Assembly (NCBI GenBank): GCA_041402045.1
Contig: JAWKSZ010000031.1
Location: 1 to 64,000, forward strand
Length of the DNA: 64,000 nt
Source: JAGQRJ01 sp041402045
GTDB lineage: Bacteria; Planctomycetota; J058
Direction: 5' to 3'
The notes under the pieces are model-generated. The model was not told the origin of the DNA, searched no databases, and saw nothing but the letters and a program-made list of their open reading frames with translations. The position numbers were made by a program, and so were the translations under genes. Positions 26,019-35,487 of this stretch are shown here, in pieces. Numbering within the stretch: position 1 is the stretch's first letter; every line of letters begins with the position of its first letter.

Positions 26019-27023
26019 ATGGACCTGTCAGGCAAGCGGTTCCTGTTGATCGGGGGGGCGGGGTTGATCGGCTCCCACACCGTCGACGCGTTGCTCCAGG
26101 AGGACGTGCAGGAGGTCGTGATCTACGACGCCTTCACCCGCGGGAGCCGCGAGAACTTCGCCCACGTCAAGGACGACCGGCTCACGGTCTACCCCCTGGG
26201 CGGTGACATTCTGCACCGGGACGTGCTGCGCAAGGCCATGGAGGGGATCGACGGCGTGTTCCACTTCGCCGCGCTGTGGCTGCTGCACTGCCGCGACTTC
26301 CCCCGCTCGGCGTTCGAGGTCAACGTGGGCGGGACGTTCAACGTGCTCGAGGCGGTGATCGAGAGCGGGGTCCAGCGCCTGGTCTACAGCTCCTCGGCCT
26401 CGGTCTACGGCGACGCGCGCACCGAGCCCATGCGCGAGGACCACCCCTACGACAACGAGACCTTCTACGGCGCGACCAAGATCGCGGGTGAGCACATGGC
26501 CCGCGCGCTCTACCACCGCTACCAGGGCACGCCCCAGGCCTTCGACTACGTCGGCCTGCGCTACATGAACGTCTACGGCCCGCGCCAGGACTATCAGGGC
26601 ACCTACGTCTCCGTGATCATGAAGATCCTGGACCGGATCGATCAGGGGCTGCCGCCGGTGGTCTACGGCGACGGCGCCCAGAGCTACGACTTCGTCTACG
26701 TCGGCGACTGCGGCCGGGCCAACGTGTGCGCCATGAAGTCCGCGGCGACCGACGGATTCTACAACGTGGGCACCGGCTCCAAGACGAGCATCAAGCAGCT
26801 CGCCCAGCGCCTGCTCGAGCTGACCGGGAGCGACCTCGAGCTGCACTACGAGCCCGCGGGCCCGACCTTCGTCACCAACCGCGTGGGCTGCCCCGAGCTC
26901 GCGGCGAAGGACCTCGGGTTCCGCGCCGAGGTCGAGCTGGACGAGGGCCTGCGCGCGCTGATCGCCTGGCGCGACGCGCACAAGGAGGCGGTCGCCGCCC
27001 GCCGCGCGGCCGCCCGTGCCTGA
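26019..27023 (+). CDS. NAD-dependent sugar-nucleotide epimerase/dehydratase
   Basis: 334 residues, ATG at 26019 with GAGGGG upstream. Extended short-chain dehydrogenase: GGAGLIGS nucleotide-binding loop (12-19), acidic residue at the end of strand 2 (IYDAF), VYSSSASVYG with the catalytic Ser, and YGATK with the catalytic Tyr and Lys. The C-terminal part has the NVYGPRQDYQG and YGDGAQSYDFVYVGD signatures of UDP-sugar 4-epimerases and dTDP-glucose-type enzymes. It converts an activated sugar for surface glycan synthesis in the cytoplasm. The amidotransferase gene starts 22 nt downstream, so the two are probably one transcript. The exact sugar is not readable. Confidence 0.85.
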   Translation: MDLSGKRFLLIGGAGLIGSHTVDALLQEDVQEVVIYDAFTRGSRENFAHVKDDRLTVYPLGGDILHRDVLRKAMEGIDGVFHFAALWLLHCRDFPRSAFEVNVGGTFNVLEAVIESGVQRLVYSSSASVYGDARTEPMREDHPYDNETFYGATKIAGEHMARALYHRYQGTPQAFDYVGLRYMNVYGPRQDYQGTYVSVIMKILDRIDQGLPPVVYGDGAQSYDFVYVGDCGRANVCAMKSAATDGFYNVGTGSKTSIKQLAQRLLELTGSDLELHYEPAGPTFVTNRVGCPELAAKDLGFRAEVELDEGLRALIAWRDAHKEAVAARRAAARA

Positions 27024-27044
27024 GCCCCGCGCGAGGCGCTGAGC

Positions 27045-28922
27045 GTGTGCGGGCTGCTGGGCGCGCTGAGCCTCGCGCCCCAGGCGGTCGAGCCCCTGCG
27101 CGCCCTGGCCGCAGGCCTCGCCCACCGCGGGCCCGACGACGCAGGCTGCGCGACCTGGACCCCCGGCGAGCCGCCGACCCTCGCCGCGCCCTACCCGCCG
27201 CACGCCCAGGTCGTGCTCGCGCACCGGCGCCTGGCGATCCTCGACCTCAGCCCCCGCGGCCACCAGCCCATGGCCTCGCCCTGCGGACGCTACGTGCTCG
27301 TGTTCAACGGCGAGGTCTACAACTACCGCGAGCTGCGGGTCGAGCTCGAGGCCCTCGGCCACCGCTTCCTGGGCGAGAGCGACACCGAGGTCGCGCTCGC
27401 GGCCTGGGCCGCCTGGGGCCGCGCCGCGCTCCCGCGCTTCGTCGGCATGTACGCCCTGGCCGTGCTCGACCTCGAGGCGCGCCGGCTGACCCTGGCGCGG
27501 GACCCGTTCGGGATCAAGCCGCTCTACCTCGCCCGCGCGCCCGGGGCGCTGGCCTTCGCCTCGGAGCCCCAGGCCCTGGTCGAGTGGCGCGGCGGCGCCC
27601 CCGCCGCAGACCCGCAGGCGGTCTACGACTTCCTGCGCTACGGGCTCACCGACCACGGCGCGGAGACCCTGTTCGCGGGGGTCACCCAGCTCCGCCCCGC
27701 GGAGTGGGTCGAGGTCGGCCTCGACGACCTCGCGCTGCGGCGCGGGCAGAGCTGGAGCCCACGCCGAGCGGTCCGCCCGCGCTCCTACGCCGAGGCCCAG
27801 GAGCAGGTGCGCGACGCGTTCTTGCGCAGCGTGGGCCTGCACCTGCGCAGCGACGTCCCCGTCGGCGCCGCGCTCTCGGGCGGGATCGACTCCTCGGCGA
27901 TCGTGTGCGCGATCCGCGAGCTGGCCCCCGAGGCCGAGCTGCACGCCTTCACCTACGTCCCCCCCGCGGGGAGCGGGGTCCCCTCCGAGGAGGCCTGGGC
28001 GCGACGGGTGGCCGCCCACGCGGGCGCGACCCACCACCTCGTGCAGCCCCAGCCTGGCGACCTCGCCCGCGACCTCGACGCGCTGATCCGCGCCCAGGGC
28101 GAGCCCTTCGGCAGCCTGAGCCTCTACGCGCAGGCCCAGGTGTTCCGCCGAGCGCGGGCCGAGGGGGTGCCGGTGCTCCTCGACGGGCAGGGCGCCGACG
28201 AGCTGTTCGCCGGCTACGTGGAGTTCCTCGGCCCGCGGCTGGGCGAGCTGCTCGCCGCAGGCCGGCCCCTGGCCGCCGCCCGCTTCGCCCGCGCCGCCCG
28301 CGCGCGCTGGGGGAGGCCCGCTCGCGCGCTGCTCCGCGAGGCCGGGCGCGGCCTGAGCCCGCCCGGGCTCCGGCGCCTCGGACGCGGCGCCGGGCCGCCG
28401 TGGCTGAACCGGGGGTGGGCCGCCGGCCAGGGGCTGCGCCTGGACCCCCCGGGCTCGAGCGGCGCGGGGCTGCACGCGGCGCTCGAGCGCGCGCTGCGGC
28501 TGGACTCCCTGCCCGCGCTCCTGCGGTATGAGGACCGCAGCTCCATGGCGGTCTCCGTCGAGAGCCGCGTCCCGTTCCTGACCGTGGAGCTGGCCGAGCT
28601 CTGCGCCTCGCTGCCGCCGGACCACCTGCTCGACGCGCAGGGCCGGAGCAAGGCCGTGCTCCGGGACGCGCTCGCGGGGCGCGTCCCGGCCGAGGTCCTC
28701 GCGCGCCGCGACAAGGTCGGGTTCGTGGCCGGCGACCGCGCCTGGCTCGAGGGCGCCGCCGACTGGGTGCGCGAGACCCTGGACCTCGCGCGGGAGGTCC
28801 CCGCCCTCGACGCCCCCGCCCTGGCTGCAGGCTGGGAGCGCGCGCGGCACGGGACCTGGGACCCCGCGGTGTGGCGCGGGCTGAACCTCGCCCGCTGGTG
28901 GCACCTGTTCGGCGTGGGTTGA
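27045..28922 (+). CDS. asnB: asparagine synthase (glutamine-hydrolysing) family amidotransferase
   Basis: 625 residues from a GTG at 27045, which places the nucleophile Cys directly after the initiator (MCGLLGAL). The N-terminal glutaminase domain has HRGPDDAG, HRRLAILDL and NGEVYNY. The synthetase domain has the pyrophosphate loop SGGIDSSAIV and QGADELFAGY. This family makes asparagine, or amidates other carboxylates, using glutamine and ATP; copies in glycan loci often amidate sugar acids or have unknown acceptors. It follows the epimerase and is one of two such genes in this locus; the other is at 35.5 kb. The order of domains and the length are normal. Confidence 0.88.
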   Translation: MCGLLGALSLAPQAVEPLRALAAGLAHRGPDDAGCATWTPGEPPTLAAPYPPHAQVVLAHRRLAILDLSPRGHQPMASPCGRYVLVFNGEVYNYRELRVELEALGHRFLGESDTEVALAAWAAWGRAALPRFVGMYALAVLDLEARRLTLARDPFGIKPLYLARAPGALAFASEPQALVEWRGGAPAADPQAVYDFLRYGLTDHGAETLFAGVTQLRPAEWVEVGLDDLALRRGQSWSPRRAVRPRSYAEAQEQVRDAFLRSVGLHLRSDVPVGAALSGGIDSSAIVCAIRELAPEAELHAFTYVPPAGSGVPSEEAWARRVAAHAGATHHLVQPQPGDLARDLDALIRAQGEPFGSLSLYAQAQVFRRARAEGVPVLLDGQGADELFAGYVEFLGPRLGELLAAGRPLAAARFARAARARWGRPARALLREAGRGLSPPGLRRLGRGAGPPWLNRGWAAGQGLRLDPPGSSGAGLHAALERALRLDSLPALLRYEDRSSMAVSVESRVPFLTVELAELCASLPPDHLLDAQGRSKAVLRDALAGRVPAEVLARRDKVGFVAGDRAWLEGAADWVRETLDLAREVPALDAPALAAGWERARHGTWDPAVWRGLNLARWWHLFGVG

Positions 28923-28946
28923 CGCAGGCTGGGGACGTCTCGCGCT

Positions 28947-28967
28947 GGCGCGCAAACCTTGCGCGCC
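28947..28967 (+). terminator. hairpin terminator after first amidotransferase gene
   Basis: GGCGCGCA pairs with TGCGCGCC across a 5-nt loop, 25-45 nt beyond the stop codon. It should separate the epimerase-amidotransferase unit from the barrel-protein gene. Confidence 0.6.
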
Positions 28968-29090
28968 GCTATCTGGGCGTCCGTCTCAGGAGCGGTCCAT
29001 CCGCGGGGCCGCTCAGCCGTTCCACAGCACTTACGGCGAGGGCCCCCCGCTTGCTCTAGGCAGGTCGAGAGAAGCCTGAGAGTTCGCGAA

Positions 29091-30287
29091 ATGATCCGCA
29101 CCCTGCTGCTGGGCCTGGCGCTCGCCACCTGCGCCGCCGCCCAGGACCCTGGCCTCCCCGGCCCGCCGGTCCTCCCCCCGCGCCCGCTGCAGCCGCTCCC
29201 CGTCGACCCGGGCCCCTTCCCCGAGCACCTCGGCCCCCAGCAGTCGGACGTCGACTACGTGGCCGAGCGCGAGCGCAGCGCCGTCTCCGCGCTGGCCGCC
29301 TACCTCACCAAGCTCTTCGTCGAGGACTCGCAGCTCGACGTCGACGGCCGCCTGCAGTGGGCGGGCTCCGCCGACGCCCCCCGCGGCGGCGGCGTGCGCC
29401 TGCGCTTCAAGACCCAGCTCCTCGAGGCCGAGGTCGACCAGGGCTACTACGGCAACGCCATGGGCGGCGTGAAGCTGAAGTTCGCGGACCTGGTCGGCGA
29501 GCGCTTCTCGGTGCGCGCCAGCGTCGACCGCAGCTACCTCGAGCTCGACGAGGGCACCGCCCGCAGCCGCTTCGACAACCACGCCCTGGGGGTCGCCCTC
29601 GGCGACGCCACCGAGCTCGAGTTCGAGGTCTTCCTGCGCAAGGACGAGGCGGTCGGCAGCTACCGCGACAGCTACCGCGCGATCGTGAAGCACCAGATCG
29701 GCGAGACCGTGTTCAAGATCGGGCTCGACCGCAGCTACAACGGCGCGCCCTTCGAGAACGGCGAGCTGAACGGCGTGGTCGGGGTCGAGCTCCCGCCCCT
29801 GACCCTGCGCAGCAAGCGCCACTACCTGGAGCTCACGACCTCGGTCGAGGTGATGTACGGGCGCACCGACGACCTCGCCCCCGGGGTCAAGGACACCCAG
29901 ACCCTGGGGATCGCCCCCTCCCTCGGGCTCGAGGTCGGCGCCAACGACGGGCGCTGGGTGGCGGGGGTCGGCGGCTTCCACGAGGAGACCCGCGCCGGGC
30001 TCTCGGGGTCGGGGATCGCGAACCGCGTCACCGCCCAGGGGGTGTGGCTCTACGGGAGCTGGCAGGTCCAGGACGACCGCCGGCTCTACGCCAACGCCAA
30101 GCGCACCTCGCTCCGCACCCAGCTCTTCGGCGGCGACGAGGAGGTCACCCGCAGCGTGATCGAGCTCGGCCTCGAGACCACGACCTCCCGCGGCCAGCGC
30201 TGGCGCATGGGCCTCAACGCCGGCGCGCACGACGCCCCCGGCGGCGACGGCTGGACCGCTGGCGTCACCGTCGGCTTCTCCTTCTGA
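29091..30287 (+). CDS. exported protein, probable outer-membrane beta-barrel
   Basis: 398 residues from the ATG at 29091, with signal peptide MIRTLLLGLALATCAAA, a Pro-rich stretch, and then about 330 residues of alternating hydrophobic/polar strands such as GVRLRFKTQLLEAEVDQGYY and RFSVRASVDRSYLEL. The final residues GVTVGFSF end in Phe, the usual signature recognised by the barrel-assembly machine. I recognise no specific family. It lies inside the glycan locus, so an outer-membrane role in polysaccharide export or surface anchoring is possible but only inferred. The frame is open upstream to 28959, but the signal peptide fixes the start. Confidence 0.65.
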   Translation: MIRTLLLGLALATCAAAQDPGLPGPPVLPPRPLQPLPVDPGPFPEHLGPQQSDVDYVAERERSAVSALAAYLTKLFVEDSQLDVDGRLQWAGSADAPRGGGVRLRFKTQLLEAEVDQGYYGNAMGGVKLKFADLVGERFSVRASVDRSYLELDEGTARSRFDNHALGVALGDATELEFEVFLRKDEAVGSYRDSYRAIVKHQIGETVFKIGLDRSYNGAPFENGELNGVVGVELPPLTLRSKRHYLELTTSVEVMYGRTDDLAPGVKDTQTLGIAPSLGLEVGANDGRWVAGVGGFHEETRAGLSGSGIANRVTAQGVWLYGSWQVQDDRRLYANAKRTSLRTQLFGGDEEVTRSVIELGLETTTSRGQRWRMGLNAGAHDAPGGDGWTAGVTVGFSF

Positions 30288-30379
30288 ACCAGAGTTCACG
30301 ATCCTGAGCGGGCGAGAGTGGTTCACAGGTCGTCGACGATCTGGCGCTCGCTCGCCCGCTCAGGATCGTGACTCTGGTT
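30287..30379. terminator. large hairpin between convergent genes
   Basis: A 30-nt arm at 30287-30316 is the reverse complement of 30351-30379 except for one extra T; the loop is 34 nt. The repeat begins at the last base of the barrel-protein stop codon and ends before the flippase stop on the other strand. It is far longer than a normal terminator stem and may also be a mobile palindromic element. Bidirectional termination is the simplest role. Confidence 0.7.
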
Positions 30380-30442
30380 CCTGATAGAGGCTTCGCCCCA
30401 GCGGGAGCGGGATTGGCGACACCGCGCAGGGTCCCCCTCCGC

Positions 30443-31879
30443 TTAGGCCTCCCCGGACCCGCGCGCGCCGCGCAGCCAGCGTAGGATCCGCGCCAGCTCG
30501 TCCCGGGGCACGACCCCTGAGGCGAGCACGACCGCCGGGGTGGGCAGCGCCGCGAGGACCCGCACCCCGAGGCTCGCGTCCCAGGTCGTGACCCACCCCA
30601 CCCACGCGCCGATCAACGCCGTCGCCGCGAGCAGCGGGCCCCAGCGGTGGGGCACCGGATACAGGCGCTGGCTGATCGCCATGAACCCCACGAGCACCCC
30701 CGCGTTGCCGCAGAGCGTGGCCAGGGCCGCGCCCTCGATCCCGTGGCGCGGGATCAGGAGCGCGTTGAGCCCGGTGTTGGTGAGCGCCCCGGCGAGCCCG
30801 AGCGCGGCCACGATCCCCGTGCGCTTGCGGATCGTGGGGCCCGGCGCGAACACGTAGAGCTGCGCGCAGAGGATCGCGGGCACGAGGTAGACGACGACGC
30901 TCCGCGCCGCGTAGTAGTCGGGGGTCGTGAGCAGCACGAGGGCCTCCCGCGCGAACACGCTCAGGCCCACGAAGGCCAGGAGCGCGAGGGCCGCGAACGC
31001 GCGGAAGATCCGCGCCAGCTGCCGCGGGGTGTCGGGGTCGCGGTGGTGGGTGTAGATCAGGGGCGTGAGCGCGCCCTGGAACCCCGCCATGACCAGGCCC
31101 ACCACCGACGCCAGGCGGAAGCCGATCCCGTAGATTCCCACGTCCTCCACCGAGAGGAAGTGCTTGATCATGAGCCGATCCACGTAGGCGCTCACGATCA
31201 CCGCCAACCCCGAGGGCACGAGCCACCACGAGAACGCGAGCAGCTCGCGCAGCCGCGCCCCGACCACCCGCGGACGCAGCGAGTCGCGCAGGGCCACGAA
31301 CCCGCACATGCAGCCCGCGCCGACCCCGAGCAGCATGCCCAGGATCAGCCCCGCGAGGCCCCAGCCCAGCGCGTAGGCGAACAGCACGCCGCCCACGGCG
31401 GTGACCAGGGTCAGCACCAGGCTCGTCAGCGCGTGGGCGCCGCTGCGCAGCTCGTAGCGCAGTTGGCTGAGCAGGAAGTAGCACACACCCTGGAGCGCCA
31501 TGAACCCGACCCCCAGGCGGAAGCTGGTCAGGAGCCCGGGGCGCCCCATGATCCAGGGCGCGAGGGTCTCGCTGAAGGTCCAGGCCGTCGCCGCGAAGCA
31601 GGCGTAGCCCCCGACCGTGAACCATAGCGCCGAGCTGGCGTAGTCGCGCTGGCGCTCGGGGTCCTGCTCGTCGGTGTAGTAGCGGGCCACCGCCTGGGTG
31701 ACCTCGAGGGGCAGGACGAGGTTCACGATCGAGGCGAACACGAGCAGCAGGTCCAGGGAGCCGTAGTCCTCGGGACTCAGCACCCGGGTGTAGATCGGCA
31801 CGAGGAACAGCGCGAGCCCGCGGCTCACGAGGGAGGGGATCGCGTAGACCACCCCGTCGCGCAGGAACGCGCGGATCAT
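30443..31879 (-). CDS. polysaccharide flippase (MATE/Wzx-type membrane protein)
   Basis: 478 residues. The ATG at 31879 overlaps the TGA of the upstream glycosyltransferase by 4 nt (31876-31879). It opens with IRAFLRDGVVYAIPSLVSRG, the classic start of a Polysacc_synt/Wzx-like transporter, and has about a dozen to fourteen hydrophobic segments with small loops (for example VGGVLFAYALGWGLAGLILG). This family flips lipid-linked sugar repeat units across the inner membrane. It is the last gene of a tight minus-strand operon: methyltransferase, epimerase, glycosyltransferase, flippase, each overlapping the next by 4 nt. Its end faces the large hairpin. Confidence 0.85.
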   Translation of the reverse strand: MIRAFLRDGVVYAIPSLVSRGLALFLVPIYTRVLSPEDYGSLDLLLVFASIVNLVLPLEVTQAVARYYTDEQDPERQRDYASSALWFTVGGYACFAATAWTFSETLAPWIMGRPGLLTSFRLGVGFMALQGVCYFLLSQLRYELRSGAHALTSLVLTLVTAVGGVLFAYALGWGLAGLILGMLLGVGAGCMCGFVALRDSLRPRVVGARLRELLAFSWWLVPSGLAVIVSAYVDRLMIKHFLSVEDVGIYGIGFRLASVVGLVMAGFQGALTPLIYTHHRDPDTPRQLARIFRAFAALALLAFVGLSVFAREALVLLTTPDYYAARSVVVYLVPAILCAQLYVFAPGPTIRKRTGIVAALGLAGALTNTGLNALLIPRHGIEGAALATLCGNAGVLVGFMAISQRLYPVPHRWGPLLAATALIGAWVGWVTTWDASLGVRVLAALPTPAVVLASGVVPRDELARILRWLRGARGSGEA

Positions 31880-33068
31880 GCGCCCTGCGCGAGGGCGCGC
31901 CGGTAGTCGGCGGCGACCCGCCGCGCGACCTCCCGCGGGTCGTGCCAGCGCTCGACGAAGGCCCGGCTGCGCCGGCCCCAGGCGACGAGCTCCGCCCGCG
32001 GGAGCTCGAGCACCTGGCGCAGCCCCGCCTCGACGGTGTCCGGCGCCACGTTCAGCAGCGGGAGCTCCGCGCGCATGGCCGGAGGCAGGAAGCCCAGGTC
32101 GCCCTCGCGCAGGTAGCAGAGCACGGGTTTCCCCAGGGCCATGACCTCCACCGCCAGGCCCCCGTACCACCCCGCGTAGAGCTGGTCGACGACGACGTCG
32201 GCCTCGGCGTAGCGCCGCAGGGCGTCGGGGTGGCTCAGGCCCTCGACCAGGACCAGCTCGAACTCGAGCCCCTGGCCCCGCAGGCGCTCGAGGGCGGCCA
32301 GGATCTCGGGGGTGCCCTTGGCCCGGCGGTGCGTCGGGGCGTGGGCGATCCGCAGCGGACCCGGGTGCTCCTGCCCGTAGACCGGGGTCAGGTCCGCGAT
32401 CGAGATATTGCCGTAGGGCAGGAACTCCGCCTGCGGCGGGAGCACGTGCAACAGGTCCGGGTTCAGCGCGTAGACCTTGGCGCAGTAGCGCGCCAGGAGC
32501 GCGATCTGCCGGCGCTTGAAGGCGTCGCTCGCGGGGAAGTAGTAGCGCTCGTCGACCTGGGTCGCGACGCTGACCGCGAAGTTCGCCCGGCAGTAGTCGC
32601 CCTGGCGCGCGTCGTCGCCCTGGTAGTGCACGAACAGGGTCCGCCCCAGGCGGCGATAGAGCTCGAGCTCGACCCGCTGCAGCGCGGCGGTGTAGACCGC
32701 GCGCAGGCGCCCGGCGACCCCGCGCCCGGGGACGCCCGGGGGCCAGGGGCCGAAGGGCGCGGCGAGGGTCGTGCCGAAGTTGAAGTGCACGACGTCGTGG
32801 TCCCGGGCCGCTCGCCAGATCGCGCGCAGGCGCTTGAGCTCGCGCAGGAGCGCGCTGTCGTCGGGCTCCCACAGCACCTCGTCCGCGGGGTAGCCGTAGC
32901 GGTTCGGCTCCAAGGTCCAGGAGCGGCTGTCCCAGCCCAGCGCGCGCAGGTTCGCCGAGAGCTCCTGCGGGTTGCCCCCACCGCGGTGGGGCAGTGCAGG
33001 ACCTTGGGCGCGGCGCCGCGCTCCCGGCGCAGCCCGAGCGCGCCCGCGAGCCACGCGCGCACGCTCAC
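31876..33068 (-). CDS. glycosyltransferase, GT-B like, frameshifted
   Basis: Starts with GTG at 33068, overlapping the epimerase stop by 4 nt. The N-terminus (VRAWLAGALGLRRERG, then KVLHCPTAVG) breaks off at a C5 run at 32975-32979. The rest is in the next frame and begins GNPQELSANLRALGWDS. One extra base in that run restores VLHCPTAVGGNPQELSANL, a typical GT4-like beginning, so this is most likely an assembly error. The C-terminal half has IAHAPTHRRAKGTPEILAAL, YAEADVVVDQLYAGWYGG and AVEVMALGKPVLCY, matching the donor-binding half of GT-B glycosyltransferases. It adds a sugar during surface glycan assembly in the cytoplasm. The specific linkage cannot be read. Confidence 0.75.
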
Positions 33069-33951
33069 CCCCCGGCCTCCTCGGCGGCGCGCAGGCGCGC
33101 GAGGCCGGTGGCCAGGTCGCAGGGCTCGACACCCAGCTCGCGCCGCAGGGCCCCACGTCGACCCGCACCTGCGCCGGCTCCCCCGGACGCGACGTGAAGC
33201 GGGGGCGCGCGCCGAAGCAGGCCCCGGCCGCCTCGGCCAGCTCGCGCAGGGTGACCGAGGCCGGGCCGGCGACGTTGAACGTCCCCTGGACCTCGCGCTC
33301 GAGGGCGGCCGCGACCGCCGCCGCCGCGTCCGCGACCCAGGTCGGCTGGATCCGCGGGCCGTCGGCGCCCTGGAGCGTGACCTCCCGCCCCTCGCGGACC
33401 CGGGCGATCACGTCGGGGACCAGGGCTTGGCCCCGCGCCCCGGGGCCGTAGACCCAGAACGGGCGCAGGATCGTGAGCGCGAGGTGCTCGGCGAAGGAGC
33501 GCGCGACCTCCTCCCCGCTGCGGCGCGACCAGCCGTAGAGCGCGGCTCCGGCGCCGGAGGCGAGCAGCGGCGCGTCCTCGCGCAGCGGCTCGCTCGCCGG
33601 CGCGTAGACCGAGCCCGAGCTGGCCACCACGGCGCGGGTCGCCCCGGCGCGGCGCGCGTAGCTCAGGGCGGTCGCCAAGGAGCCCACGTTGACCTGGAAC
33701 ACCTCCGCCGCCGACTCCGGCAGCGCGCGGTAGGCGTTGCCCTGGGCCAGGTAGACCAGCGCGTCGCAGCGCGCGGGCAGGCGCGGGTCGTCGGCGCTCC
33801 AGGGCCGCGCCAGGTCGAGCTCGACGCCCGCTTCGAGGCCGGGGCTCCCCCCGGGGCGCAGCACCCCCGTGACCTCGTGCCCCGCGGCGCGGAGCCGGGC
33901 CCAGGCCGCGCGCCCGATCAGCCCCCCGGCGCCGGTGAGCACGACCCTCAC
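33065..33951 (-). CDS. NAD-dependent epimerase/dehydratase, frameshifted near its end
   Basis: GTG at 33951 overlaps the methyltransferase stop by 4 nt. The first ~250 residues show VRVVLTGAGGLIGRAAW (Rossmann loop), VVASSGSVYAPASEP, YGWSRRSGEEVARSF and LTILRPFWVYGPGA. In the Tyr-x-x-x-Lys position the sequence is YGWSR, so the Lys of the catalytic pair reads Arg, which may weaken activity or signal a divergent family. The frame breaks at a C4 run (33151-33154). Adding one base gives VDVGALRRELGVEPCDLATG and a stop at 33065 that overlaps the glycosyltransferase start by 4 nt, as in the rest of this operon. That fit supports an assembly error. Confidence 0.75.
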
Positions 33952-34799
33952 GCCCCGCGCTCCCGCCGCAGGCGCACGGCGTAGAAGGCGGAGTTGGTCA
34001 GCGGGGGGAAGAAGGCGTCCACGACCTCCCCCACACGGTCGAGGCTGCGCTCCAGCGCCTCGCGGGTGAAATAGTGGAAGTGGTAGGGGTCGAGGGCCTC
34101 CCCCGCCGCGAGCTTGCGCTCGCGGGCGCGGATCGCGCGGTAGAGCCGGGCCAGGCGCAGGGGGTGCGCCGCCGCCGCGCGCAGCGCCTCGCGCAGCCCG
34201 AGGGCCCCGTGCTGCCCCGCGCGGTCGGCCAGGGCCTGGCGCGCCACCACGTCCGGGTCGTGCAGCCCGACCCAGAACAGGGCCAGCCCGTCCGGGGCCA
34301 GGACCTCCCCGACCTCTCGGGCGACCTGCTCCAGGTCCGGGAAGTGGTCCAGGCTGGTCGAGAACAGCAGGTAGTCGAAGCGCGGGCTCAGGTGCCGGTG
34401 CAGGCCCTCGAAGGTCCCGTTCACGAACAGGTAGTCCCGCTCGGGGACCTGGGGCAGCGGGTCCAGGCCGACGTAGGTCAGCGCCGGCGCGACGCGGCGC
34501 AGGTAGGGCGGGATCCGCGGCGAGATCCCGCAGCCCACGTCCAGGAGCGTGGGCTTGCCCGCCCGGGCGCGCCCAGCTTCGTTGGCCAGGACGTGGGTGG
34601 CCACGAAGCCCTCGAACTGGGCCATGACCGCGCGCACCGCGGGGTCGTGCCCGTCGTGGGTGTGGGTCTCGGCGTACTCGGGGAGGGACGCCTCCTGCTT
34701 GCTCAGCGCCGCCTCGTCGACGATCGCGTCGGTGCGCACGCTGCGGTGGAGCGCCCCCGTCGCGTCGCGGAACCCGGCCTCGGTCAGCTCGTAGCTCAT
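33948..34799 (-). CDS. class I SAM-dependent methyltransferase of the glycan operon
   Basis: 283 residues, ATG at 34799 with GAGGGG upstream. Motif I is TLLDVGCGISPRIPPYL at about 83-99, followed by YVGLDPLPQ (acidic end of strand 2), then FDYLLFSTSLDHFPDLEQV and LAPDGLALFWVGLHDPD. It is the first gene of the overlapping operon. The product probably methylates a sugar or lipid-linked intermediate; the C-terminal region past about 190 is helical and family-specific, with a final TNSAFYAVRLRR strand typical of such enzymes. Confidence 0.8.
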   Translation of the reverse strand: MSYELTEAGFRDATGALHRSVRTDAIVDEAALSKQEASLPEYAETHTHDGHDPAVRAVMAQFEGFVATHVLANEAGRARAGKPTLLDVGCGISPRIPPYLRRVAPALTYVGLDPLPQVPERDYLFVNGTFEGLHRHLSPRFDYLLFSTSLDHFPDLEQVAREVGEVLAPDGLALFWVGLHDPDVVARQALADRAGQHGALGLREALRAAAAHPLRLARLYRAIRARERKLAAGEALDPYHFHYFTREALERSLDRVGEVVDAFFPPLTNSAFYAVRLRRERGA

Positions 34800-34867
34800 G
34801 CCCCTCGTGCGCGCCGCGCGCGCCTGGGGCAGAGCTTAGCAGGCACACCACCCTGCGCCGCGGCGGC

Positions 34868-35368
34868 TCAGGGCAGGCGTCGTCCGCAGTAGACGTGGTC
34901 CACCCGGCGCCCGTCGAAGTCGGCGGCGTCGGGGAGCACGCCCCAGCGCGCGAAGCCCTCGGCCTCGAGCAGCCCCAGGCTCGCGGCGTTGTCGCCGAGC
35001 ACGATCGCGAACACCACGTCGATCCCGAGGCCGGGGCAGCGCGCGAGGGCCGCCCGCAGGAGCGCCCGCCCGACCCCGGCCCGGCGGTGCCCGACGTCGA
35101 CGTAGTAGCTGACCTCGGCGGCGCGCCGGGTCGCGTGGCGCCCGGGGCGGTGCGGGCTGAGGCTCGCCCAGCCGGCCAGCGCCCCCCCGCGCTCGGCGAC
35201 CAGCAGCGGGTAGCGCCCGGGCGCGTGCTCGCGGAACCACGCCTCGCGAGAGGCGACGCTGACCGGCGCGGTGTCGGCGGTGGCCCCGGCGGCCACGGCC
35301 TGGTTGTAGATCGCCACGATCCCGGGGAGGTCCCTGGGGGCGGCGAGGCGAATCGTCGCTGCGCTCAC
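34868..35368 (-). CDS. GNAT-family N-acetyltransferase (phosphinothricin-acetyltransferase-like)
   Basis: 166 residues from the GTG at 35368, where the domain begins (SAATIRLAAPRDLPGIVAIYNQAV). The acetyl-CoA loop is RRAGVGRALLRAAL, preceded by EVSYYVDVGH. Order and length match the PAT/Bar-like subgroup of GNAT enzymes, with LGLLEAEGFARWG near the end. It acetylates a primary amine, perhaps a small metabolite or sugar amine. The start lacks a strong ribosome site; a GTG at 35404 is an alternative. It is followed 68 nt later by the glycan operon and diverges from the second amidotransferase gene. Confidence 0.75.
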   Translation of the reverse strand: MSAATIRLAAPRDLPGIVAIYNQAVAAGATADTAPVSVASREAWFREHAPGRYPLLVAERGGALAGWASLSPHRPGRHATRRAAEVSYYVDVGHRRAGVGRALLRAALARCPGLGIDVVFAIVLGDNAASLGLLEAEGFARWGVLPDAADFDGRRVDHVYCGRRLP

Positions 35369-35487
35369 CGGGCCATTGTGGGCCCGCCAGGCCCCGCGGT
35401 CCACGCCGACGCGGCCGCCCCGCGGCCGGCGCGCTATCGTGAGCGCATGCCCGCCCGTCCCCCCTTCAGCCGTTGGGAGCCCGTCGC

